A DNA stretch of 14,884 nt. Origin: an uncultured Methylococcaceae bacterium (GTDB taxonomy: Bacteria; Pseudomonadota; Gammaproteobacteria; Methylococcales; Methylomonadaceae). Location of the stretch: positions 1 to 14,884 of the forward strand of contig CAIMDR010000370.1 of NCBI GenBank assembly GCA_903839795.1. The letters are read 5' to 3'. The notes beneath the pieces were generated by a model that saw only the letters and a list, made by a program, of their open reading frames with translations, was not told where the DNA came from and did not search any database. This document shows positions 1 through 5,055 of this stretch, in pieces. Position 1 is the first letter of the stretch. The number at the start of each line of letters is the position of its first letter. A program made the translations under genes and the position numbers.

Positions 1-56
1 ACGAAGACGAAGACGAAGACGAAGACGAGGACGAGGATGGGAGCGTAACAAAATGA
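1..56 (+). CDS. 3' end of upstream gene with acidic tail (possibly gvpG)
   Basis: Reading in the frame of the GAA at position 3 gives alternating Glu/Asp residues, then GSVTK and a TGA stop at 54-56. The stop overlaps the ATG of the next gene at 53 in an ATGA junction, the same arrangement used elsewhere in this cluster, which argues that this is a real coding end. In the Serratia-type gas-vesicle order the gene before gvpW is gvpG, and a highly acidic tail is plausible for such a small accessory protein. Too little is present to identify it by homology. The frame that is continuous with gvpW would read as an Arg-rich run and is less likely to be coding. Confidence 0.45.
   Translation, partial: EDEDEDEDEDEDGSVTK
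3..38 (+). repeat. hexanucleotide repeat, GAAGAC type
   Basis: Six consecutive 6-base units: four GAAGAC, one GAGGAC and one GAGGAT. It may begin before the window. Read as Glu-Asp codons it makes an acidic tail, and it is a site where slippage could change tail length without shifting frame. The GAA-to-GAG and GAC-to-GAT changes at its 3' end are synonymous, as expected if the acidic reading is under selection. Confidence 0.75.
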
Positions 57-1966
57 AATCAATGACCTATCCCGCATTTTTACAGGAAGGGCCGTTGAAG
101 CTAGTCTTCTTTGGGGGTAAGGGCGGCGTAGGAAAAAGTACCTGTGCAAGTGCAGCGGCTTTAAAGTTGGCGCAAGAACAGCCACAGCATCTTTTTTTGT
201 TGGTCTCTACCGATCCTGCGCACTCGCTGAAAAACATGCTGTCAGATGTCGTGTTACCGCAGAATTTGGAAGTATGTGAATTAAGCGCAGCAGATTCATT
301 ACATGCGTTTAAATTGCAACATGACGCGTCCCTAAAAGAAATTGCCGATCGCGGTACTTTTCTGGATCAAAGTGACATCCAGGGCTTAATGGATGCAGCG
401 CTTCCCGGTATGGATGAATTAGCGGCTTATCTTGAAATTGCCAAGTGGATTCAGGACGACTCCTACTATCGTATTATTATAGATACGGCCCCTACGGGTC
501 ATACGTTACGGCTGTTGGAAATGCCTGATTTGATTCATCGCTGGTTAATTGCTTTGGATACGTTACTCGCCAAGCATCGCTATATGCGAAGCCATTTTGG
601 CGGTAATAAACGCCTGGATCACTTGGATGCTTTTATACTGGACATGAATGCCTCATTAAAAAACATGCAGACCTTAATGGCGGATGCAACACGATGTAAT
701 TTTATTTTAGTACTGCAGCCTGAAGCAATGATTGTTGAAGAAAGCGTTGATCTCGCCCACGCCTTGAGTCAGCGGCAGGTGTTCATGTCTGAGCTGGTCG
801 TTAATCGATTGTTGCCTGACAATGATTGTCCGATATGTTTTGCTGAACGTAGCAGACAAATACGTGCACTTAAAAACATAATGAGGCGTTTACCCGGGCA
901 GGTGTTTTGGACGCTGCCTTTACTTGCCGAAGAACCACGAGGTAGTCTGCTTTGTGGGTTGTGGTCTGAGCTACGGTTACTGGATAAAAGCGAGATTATG
1001 ACGACTATCAGTAGTCATAAATTGCCTCTGCATATAGAGGAACCAGTTCCGTTGCCTGCCAATACCTTGCGGTTATTAATTTTCGCCGGCAAAGGCGGGG
1101 TGGGTAAAACTACGTTGGCCTGTGCAACGGCCTTACGCTTGCAAAGTGAATACCCACAGTTGCGTATTTTAATATTTTCCACAGACCCCGCGCATTCTCT
1201 GAGCGATTGCTTGGGAGTGAGTGTACAAAACACGCCTACTTCGGTGATGTTTAAAATTGATGCGCAAGAAATAAATGCAGAAGCTGACTTTGAGAAAATT
1301 CGGAGCGACTATCGGAAAGAATTAGAAGATTTTTTACAGGATGCTTTACCCAATTTAGATATTACGTTTGATCGCGAAGTGATGGAACATTTGCTCGATC
1401 TGGCTCCCCCCGGACTGGATGAAATTATGGCATTAACGACTATTATGGATCATCTCGACAGCGGGCGTTATGATATGATAATCGTAGATGCAGCACCTAG
1501 TGGGCATTTGCTACGGTTGCTGGAATTACCTGAGTTGATTCGGGATTGGTTAAAAATATTCTTCTCATTATTGCTGAAATACCGTAAAGTTATGCGCTTT
1601 CCGCATTTATCAGAACGCTTGGTGCAGCTCTCACGGGAATTAAAAAGTTTGCGGATTTTGTTGCAGAATGTTGAACAAACGGGACTCTATGCGGTCACTA
1701 TTCCAACTTATTTGGCGATAGAAAAAACCTACGAAATGACATGCACTTTACAGCGACTGGGTATAGCGACAAATGCATTATTTATTAATCAGATTACACC
1801 AAATAGCGATTGTGGGCTGTGCAAAACAATTAAAAGAAACGAATCATTACAGATTAGGCACGCGCATGACATTTTTTCTGCCCTGCCACAGGCACGCATT
1901 TATCGGCAAATGGATCCTGCCGGTTTAAGTGAGTTGATGGCTTTAGGTTCAGCGCTTTATTTATAG
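53..1966 (+). CDS. gvpW: GvpW, tandem ArsA/Get3-like ATPase of gas-vesicle cluster
   Basis: A 637-residue soluble ATPase made of two ArsA/Get3-type halves. Each half has a deviant P-loop (GGKGGVGKST at about 21-30; AGKGGVGKTT at about 345-354). Each also has the following switch motif (DTAPTGHTLRLLEMPD in the first half, DAAPSGHLLRLLELPE in the second) and a CxxC pair (C259/C262 and C587/C590), like the zinc-binding CxxC of Get3. ArsA proteins drive arsenite efflux and Get3 shields hydrophobic tail anchors. No arsenic gene is nearby, so a chaperone-like role for hydrophobic vesicle proteins is more likely here (inference). The start at 53 overlaps the previous stop and has GGGAG about nine bases upstream; ATG 62 is an alternative. 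gvpA2 follows after 13 bases. Family assignment is firm, the gvpW name rests on synteny. Confidence 0.85.
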   Translation: MKSMTYPAFLQEGPLKLVFFGGKGGVGKSTCASAAALKLAQEQPQHLFLLVSTDPAHSLKNMLSDVVLPQNLEVCELSAADSLHAFKLQHDASLKEIADRGTFLDQSDIQGLMDAALPGMDELAAYLEIAKWIQDDSYYRIIIDTAPTGHTLRLLEMPDLIHRWLIALDTLLAKHRYMRSHFGGNKRLDHLDAFILDMNASLKNMQTLMADATRCNFILVLQPEAMIVEESVDLAHALSQRQVFMSELVVNRLLPDNDCPICFAERSRQIRALKNIMRRLPGQVFWTLPLLAEEPRGSLLCGLWSELRLLDKSEIMTTISSHKLPLHIEEPVPLPANTLRLLIFAGKGGVGKTTLACATALRLQSEYPQLRILIFSTDPAHSLSDCLGVSVQNTPTSVMFKIDAQEINAEADFEKIRSDYRKELEDFLQDALPNLDITFDREVMEHLLDLAPPGLDEIMALTTIMDHLDSGRYDMIIVDAAPSGHLLRLLELPELIRDWLKIFFSLLLKYRKVMRFPHLSERLVQLSRELKSLRILLQNVEQTGLYAVTIPTYLAIEKTYEMTCTLQRLGIATNALFINQITPNSDCGLCKTIKRNESLQIRHAHDIFSALPQARIYRQMDPAGLSELMALGSALYL

Positions 1967-1979
1967 ATCGTAAAAAATT

Positions 1980-2177
1980 ATGTCAATTAACAAGCAATAT
2001 CAGGATGAACAGGAGCAGGTATCTTTGTGTGAGGCGCTGGATCGCTTGTTAAATAAAGGTGCTGTGGTGGTTGCTGATGTAACCGTTTCTGTCGCTAATA
2101 TTGATTTGATTTACTTAAGCCTGCAAGCTTTGGTGGCCTCAGTAGAAACAGGCAAAAGTTTACGCGGCCGAGAGTAA
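1980..2177 (+). CDS. gvpA2: GvpA-family minor shell protein (GvpA2; GvpS/GvpM-like)
   Basis: A 65-residue member of the GvpA/J/M/S family. After a charged, Gln-rich N-terminus, residues 16-58 follow the GvpA fold: helix SLCEALDRLLNKG, then a beta-turn-beta segment (AVVVADVTVSVANIDLIY), then a helix ending in LVASVETG. It is slightly shorter than shell GvpA (about 70 residues) and differs enough that it is probably a minor nucleating or tip protein, not the main rib subunit. No good Shine-Dalgarno precedes the ATG, so expression may depend on coupling to gvpW, 13 bases upstream. gvpK begins 4 bases after its stop. It could equally be labelled gvpS or gvpM; a 65-residue protein of this sort needs phylogeny to settle. 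Confidence 0.85.
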   Translation: MSINKQYQDEQEQVSLCEALDRLLNKGAVVVADVTVSVANIDLIYLSLQALVASVETGKSLRGRE

Positions 2178-2181
2178 GATA

Positions 2182-2529
2182 ATGACAACGAAGCAACCCT
2201 TACCCCATCATTCCATGGCTGACTTGGCAGCACCCATTTCACCCCGATTAAGCACAGAAGGTTTGCCTCGTAAATTAGAAATTGATGGTGATCGTGTTCG
2301 TAATGGTTTGGCGCAACTGGTCTTAACGCTCGTTAAATTATTGCATGAACTGTTGGAGCGACAAGCGATTAGACGTATGGATTCCGGCTCGCTAACTGAT
2401 GAAGAAATCGAACGACTGGGTATGACGCTAATGCGTCAAGCCGAGGAATTGGATAAGTTGCGTGAGGTTTTTGGTCTCAAAGACGATGATTTGAATTTTA
2501 ACTTAGGCCCCTTGGGCCGATTATTATAA
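2182..2529 (+). CDS. gvpK: Gas vesicle protein GvpK
   Basis: A 115-residue protein with the hallmark GvpK core. Residues 30-75 hold the helical stretch LEIDGDRVRNGLAQLVLTLV and LLHELLERQAIRRMDSGSLT, followed by DEEIERLGMTLMRQAEELDKL. The C-terminus, LKDDDLNFNLGPLGRLL, is the strongly conserved family ending. GvpK is a small accessory protein needed for vesicle formation in several organisms and is thought to act early in assembly; its exact activity is not known. The gene starts 4 bases after gvpA2 with only a weak GAGAGTAAG upstream, again suggesting coupling. The N-terminal 25 residues (Pro/Ser-rich) are variable in the family. Length and motif agreement make this one of the safest calls in the window. 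Confidence 0.96.
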   Translation: MTTKQPLPHHSMADLAAPISPRLSTEGLPRKLEIDGDRVRNGLAQLVLTLVKLLHELLERQAIRRMDSGSLTDEEIERLGMTLMRQAEELDKLREVFGLKDDDLNFNLGPLGRLL

Positions 2530-2576
2530 AGGCCCGTAAAATGAACAAGAACAGGCAATTATTATGGATTATCTAT

Positions 2577-2597
2577 GAACACACCATGAGTGTGTTC
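2577..2597 (+). other. perfect 8-bp inverted repeat (RNA hairpin)
   Basis: GAACACAC, a five-base loop CATGA, then GTGTGTTC form a perfect 8-bp stem between gvpK and gvpX. No T-run follows, so it is not a classical terminator. It sits just 5' of the strong gvpX ribosome site. It could be an mRNA processing or stabilising hairpin that sets different expression for gvpX, or a protein operator (inference). Confidence 0.6.
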
Positions 2598-2602
2598 GAG
2601 GT

Positions 2603-2612
2603 AAAGGAGGTG
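2603..2612 (+). promoter_or_regulatory. very strong Shine-Dalgarno of gvpX
   Basis: AAAGGAGGTG is nearly fully complementary to the 16S rRNA tail, with six bases between GGAGG and the ATG at 2617. It is much stronger than the sites of the neighbouring genes and fixes the gvpX start over the in-frame ATGs further inside the gene. Confidence 0.85.
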
Positions 2613-2616
2613 TCTC

Positions 2617-2880
2617 ATGACTAATACGGCTATTGGTGCAAATTCGGCAACGCGTGGTTTTTTAATGCGCATGGGTAATGCTTGGTTTGAACAGGGTGAG
2701 CTGCGACAAGCACTAGATGTTTATCTAAAGGTCATTGAGGAATATCCTGGCAGCGAGGAAAGTATAACAGCTCAAGCTGTATTGTTGACCATTGCCCTGC
2801 GTTACGAACAAGAGGGTCTGTTACGGTTATCTCTGGATGTGCTTGAGCGGCTTGAACAAACGCAAACGACAACTGCGTAA
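2617..2880 (+). CDS. gvpX: GvpX, small TPR-like protein
   Basis: An 87-residue, mostly helical protein with one recognisable tetratricopeptide repeat at about residues 18-47: the spacing MGNAWFEQGELRQALDVYLK followed by VIEEYPGS matches the W-x-x-x-G-x-x-x-x-A-x-x-x-Y consensus. The remaining residues (AQAVLLTIALRYEQEGLLRLS) read as a second, degenerate repeat, so the protein may be a minimal two-repeat TPR adaptor. TPRs mediate protein contacts, so it likely binds another Gvp protein. It has the best ribosome site in the window and its own upstream hairpin, suggesting it is made in larger amounts than its neighbours. Position between gvpK and the next GvpA-family gene matches gvpX of the Serratia-type order. 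The TPR call is good; the specific function is unknown. Confidence 0.8.
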   Translation: MTNTAIGANSATRGFLMRMGNAWFEQGELRQALDVYLKVIEEYPGSEESITAQAVLLTIALRYEQEGLLRLSLDVLERLEQTQTTTA

Positions 2881-3071
2881 GCTTATTGTTTTGATCCACT
2901 GTAGTGCGCTGTTTAATCAGGATTTAAGCCAGGTATTAAGGTGCAAGTAACAGGGTATGCACTCGATAATGATGCTCAGGATTTTTTAATGGGTAAGCGC
3001 TTTTCGATTTGAAGTAAAAATTTGAATGTGGATTTGAGCTTTTCAGGACGACTACTTTAAGGATTTATACC

Positions 3072-3401
3072 GTGAACGACAATAAAAAATTAACTCATTC
3101 TACCAACTCGACCACCGTAGCCGATTTGCTGGAGCGATTACTCGACAAAGGTATCGTTATTAGTGGAGATATTCGCATCAGGCTGGTTGAAGTAGAATTG
3201 TTGACTCTGGAAATTCGCTTGCTTATTTGTTCGGTAGACAAAGCACTGGAAATGGGTTTGGATTGGTGGACCGGCAACCCGGCGTTTGACTCAAGAGCCA
3301 GAGCAGCATCCGCATTACCAGAAACAGGACTGGAAGAGCGTCTACAGCGTTTGGAGGCGCAATTGAAAAAGTTGCCCGTCATCGAAGAAACGCATCCATA
3401 A
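3072..3401 (+). CDS. gvpA3: GvpA-family protein GvpA3 (GvpJ-like)
   Basis: A 109-residue GvpA-family protein. Residues 16-60 hold the conserved fold: VADLLERLLDKG, then the beta segment IVISGDIRIRLVEVELLTLE, then the helix IRLLICSVDKALEMG. The following DWW is typical of the bacterial GvpJ/GvpS subgroup, not of the shell protein GvpA. The C-terminal 35 residues are a charged helix (LEERLQRLEAQLKKL) of coiled-coil type, absent from GvpA, and probably used for contacts with other Gvp proteins. The GTG start is supported by AAGGA eight bases upstream; no in-frame ATG competes. It is separated from gvpX by 191 AT-rich bases in which I see only short ORFs and no clear promoter or terminator. Likely a minor nucleation or tip component. 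Confidence 0.88.
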   Translation: MNDNKKLTHSTNSTTVADLLERLLDKGIVISGDIRIRLVEVELLTLEIRLLICSVDKALEMGLDWWTGNPAFDSRARAASALPETGLEERLQRLEAQLKKLPVIEETHP

Positions 3402-3453
3402 GTCGTGGTAGCTGGCAGCGTATTTTTTAATCGAAAGGGATCAGGAGAGTATG

Positions 3454-3780
3454 ATGCGGTCTATTCGTTGTGTTTTTTGTCGTGGAACGGGGAATGATCC
3501 TTTTGGGATCATGTCTTGGCATTCTAACTGCCCTGTTTGTCTTGGCAAAACGGTCGTTGATGCCCCGGCACTTCACGTTCCCTGTGCACACTGCAAGGGA
3601 ACCGGAGCGTTCAAGACCTTCACCTGCGGAGTCTGTGCAGGTAAAGGAGTGGTTTCAGCACCCGCCGGCCCCACACGAGTCTGTCCTGACTGTCGAGGCA
3701 CCGGTGATGATATCCCCTCAGGGATGGCTTGTCTGACCTGTCGTGGCCGTGGCTGGATTCCGTCAGACGTGGCGTGCTGA
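3454..3780 (+). CDS. gvpY: GvpY, DnaJ-type zinc-cysteine protein
   Basis: A 108-residue, cysteine-rich protein with no J domain. It carries six CxxC motifs (CVFC, CPVC, CAHC, CGVC, CPDC, CLTC), most followed by the G-x-G signature of DnaJ zinc-binding regions (CRGTG, CKGTG, CAGKG, CRGTG, CRGRG). Twelve paired cysteines could bind three zinc ions, against two in the four-motif DnaJ module. In DnaJ such regions bind unfolded protein and act in thiol chemistry; here a substrate-holding role during vesicle assembly is a reasonable inference. The gene begins ATGATG. AGGAGA at 3443-3448 is too close to the first ATG (3451) and well spaced for the second (3454), so I chose the second. It closes the structural operon in the Serratia-type order. 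Confidence 0.8.
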   Translation: MRSIRCVFCRGTGNDPFGIMSWHSNCPVCLGKTVVDAPALHVPCAHCKGTGAFKTFTCGVCAGKGVVSAPAGPTRVCPDCRGTGDDIPSGMACLTCRGRGWIPSDVAC

Positions 3781-3810
3781 AAACTCTCAAATAAATAAGG
3801 CTTTGTTTTT

Positions 3811-4389
3811 ATGCGAGCGTTGATTTATTTTCCTATTATTCATAGTCACAAAGATTTAGGAACATTGGATAAGAGGGTAAGTGATTTGCGAACGGACGAG
3901 CAGGAAGACAAGTATCTTGACGCAACTGAACATTTCTGGGAAATGATTGCAACAACCATCGAAGGCTTGGAGCTAGATTATAGGCATTTAAGGCTCTATC
4001 AGGATGGCCTGCCCGTGTGTGGAAAAGAACAAGAAATAGTTGCTGAAGTCGCGGAATCTGCGGAAAGTCAAAACTTCAAATTATTGCAAAAATTACATCA
4101 AAAGGGGGCGGTGCTTATGGGGACGGAATCGCCCGAACTATTAGTGCAAGAGCATGCCTTAATGATGCAATTGCTACAGCCTGGAGAACCTACTAAAATA
4201 TCTTCAAAAACAGCGCAGGAATTATTAAATCAAAGGGATCATTATATTGCACAACGTATTGATAAAACCTTGCAAGATAACGAAATGGGTCTGCTTTTTC
4301 TTGGGCTAATGCACAATATTGAAAAAAAGCTGCCCCAAGACATTATTCTTATTCAACCTTTTGGGAAACCTCCCTGCTCAGCCTCCTAG
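3811..4389 (+). CDS. conserved-looking protein of unknown function (192 aa)
   Basis: I cannot assign a domain. The protein is soluble, with no signal peptide or membrane helix. It opens with a hydrophobic strand and HxH (ALIYFPIIHSHKDLGTLDKR), then has an aromatic helix, then a segment with strongly family-like spacing (DYRHLRLYQDGLPVCGKE). Further on come GAVLMGTESPELLVQEH, a basic helix, and a core strand pattern MGLLFLGLMHNI ending in DIILIQPFGKP. The mix suggests an alpha/beta fold with possible catalytic His, Asp, Cys and Glu residues, but that is a guess. It starts 30 bases after gvpY with only a weak AAGG upstream, so it is probably the last gene of the structural operon. The final residues (CSAS) coincide with a 12-base match to the MITE end downstream and may not be native. 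Confidence 0.75.
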   Translation: MRALIYFPIIHSHKDLGTLDKRVSDLRTDEQEDKYLDATEHFWEMIATTIEGLELDYRHLRLYQDGLPVCGKEQEIVAEVAESAESQNFKLLQKLHQKGAVLMGTESPELLVQEHALMMQLLQPGEPTKISSKTAQELLNQRDHYIAQRIDKTLQDNEMGLLFLGLMHNIEKKLPQDIILIQPFGKPPCSAS

Positions 4390-4390
4390 T
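4379..4390 (+). repeat. 12-base match to the right end of the downstream MITE
   Basis: CAGCCTCCTAGT occurs here across the stop codon of the 192-aa gene and again at 4853-4864, where it is the right terminus of the MITE-like element plus its CTAG flank. It could be a remnant of an earlier insertion and excision that changed the gene's 3' end, or chance. The match stops at once on the 5' side and after 12 bases on the 3' side. Confidence 0.4.
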
Positions 4391-4702
4391 TGTCTGCACA
4401 GATTTTAAAACGGTTAGGTATATTATATAGACTTTCAGAAATTAAATTCCCAATTCGCGTGCTGTAAGCTTAAACAGATAACGTCCATTGAAGGAATGGT
4501 ACGTCTCGACATAAAAATCATTTATCTGAAAATGTATAGAAGGATTGATAAGGCTTTATCTTTCTTGGAAAGAGAGGGAAAAATGTCTTTGGAAAATAAT
4601 TAGTCGGGTTAAAAAGAATTATGGTCGCTTTTCTCAAAAGTCAGAAGCAGTTTTTATGTTCTTAATGTGTAATTTATGTCACAATAAAAAATAAGCATCT
4701 AG
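4390..4702. other. non-coding AT-rich interval between operons
   Basis: A 313-base stretch after the 192-aa gene. It holds one copy of a 23-bp direct repeat near its start and a weak GATAA/TTATC hairpin at 4547-4560. I see no credible gene, no strong terminator, and no sigma-54 element; TGGTACG near 4497 lacks the GC of a -12 box. It may contain regulatory sequence for the divergent expression levels of the two operons. Confidence 0.5.
4426..4448 (+). repeat. 23-bp direct repeat, copy 1
   Basis: Begins TATAGACTTTCAGAAATT and is identical over 23 bases to 14773-14795, in the same orientation. It lies 37 bases after the stop of the 192-aa gene; the other copy lies 40 bases after the stop of the second RCK gene. 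A dispersed intergenic repeat or a solo insertion-sequence end are both possible. Confidence 0.7.
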
Positions 4703-4859
4703 GAGACTGTCCGAGAATAAAAAACATACTGCGGAAAAGGCATTTCGGCCAAGTTTTCCGCTCATTTTTGTACGCGCACAAACTAGTTGGCTCAAATGAT
4801 CATAAAATCTGACTCAAAATGGCTTCCGCTCGCTGCGACTCCTATTCTCGGACAGCCTC
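4703..4859 (+). mobile_element. 157-bp MITE-like element with CTAG target duplication
   Basis: The left end GAGACTGTCCGAGAATA and the right end form 17-bp terminal inverted repeats with one mismatch (GAGGCTGTCCGAGAATA on the other strand). CTAG stands directly outside each end (4699-4702 and 4860-4863), as expected for a 4-bp target duplication; CTAG-type targets are typical of the IS5 family. At 157 bp it cannot encode a transposase, so it is non-autonomous and would need one in trans. An internal stem, GCGGAAAA with TTTTCCGC at 4731-4761, could form a hairpin. Well-preserved ends suggest a fairly recent insertion. It lies between the two gas-vesicle operons, about 200 bp before gvrA. Confidence 0.85.
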
Positions 4860-4878
4860 CTAGTCTTCAGCTTGTTAA

Positions 4879-5052
4879 ATGTTTAAACAGGATAATGACT
4901 TTATCGTGAATCAATACTTAAAAGACCACAATTTTAAAGTCGCAGAAGTTATTGTGTGCATGCTCCCTGACTTTATTCGGGGTTACTTGTCATTTGCCTG
5001 TAAGAACGCTATCAATAGTTTAAATAAAAAAATGTTAACTCATGGAATGTAG
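4879..5052 (+). CDS. possible small ORF upstream of gvrA (57 aa)
   Basis: An ATG-to-TAG frame of 57 codons that stops 3 bases before the gvrA start. The product would be a small, mildly basic protein with two amphipathic or hydrophobic stretches (FKVAEVIVCMLPDFIRGYLS) and two cysteines. Its position suggests a leader or coupled regulator of gvrA. Against it: no Shine-Dalgarno before the ATG, AT-rich chance ORFs of this size are common, and a candidate promoter lies inside it. I do not recognise it. Confidence 0.3.
   Translation: MFKQDNDFIVNQYLKDHNFKVAEVIVCMLPDFIRGYLSFACKNAINSLNKKMLTHGM
4987..5015 (+). promoter_or_regulatory. candidate sigma-70 promoter for gvrA operon
   Basis: TTGTCA (5 of 6 to the -35 consensus), 17 bases, then TATCAA (4 of 6 to the -10 consensus), ending about 40 bases before the gvrA ATG. 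An operon start is expected here because the gene order and the long gap mark the beginning of the gvrA-gvrC unit. The match is moderate and the region is AT-rich. Confidence 0.35.
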
Positions 5053-5055
5053 CCA

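Noticed and set aside
53..1966. Arsenite efflux ATPase (ArsA of an ars operon)
   Set aside because: The fold matches, but there is no arsB, arsD or arsR nearby, the CxxC motifs are Get3-like and the gene is embedded in the gas-vesicle cluster.
2941..3012. Short GTG-started frame between gvpX and gvpA3
   Set aside because: Only about 23 codons, no ribosome site and no recognisable content.
3095..3382. Minus-strand open frame over gvpA3
   Set aside because: It mirrors the codon pattern of a clear GvpA-family gene on the + strand and has no domain of its own.
4497..4512. TGGTACG-type sigma-54 promoter candidate
   Set aside because: The -24-like GG is present, but the position that should hold the -12 GC reads CA, so the element is not a credible sigma-54 promoter.
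4547..4560. GATAA/TTATC hairpin as terminator of the structural operon
   Set aside because: Only five A/T-rich base pairs with a poor following T-run; too weak to call.
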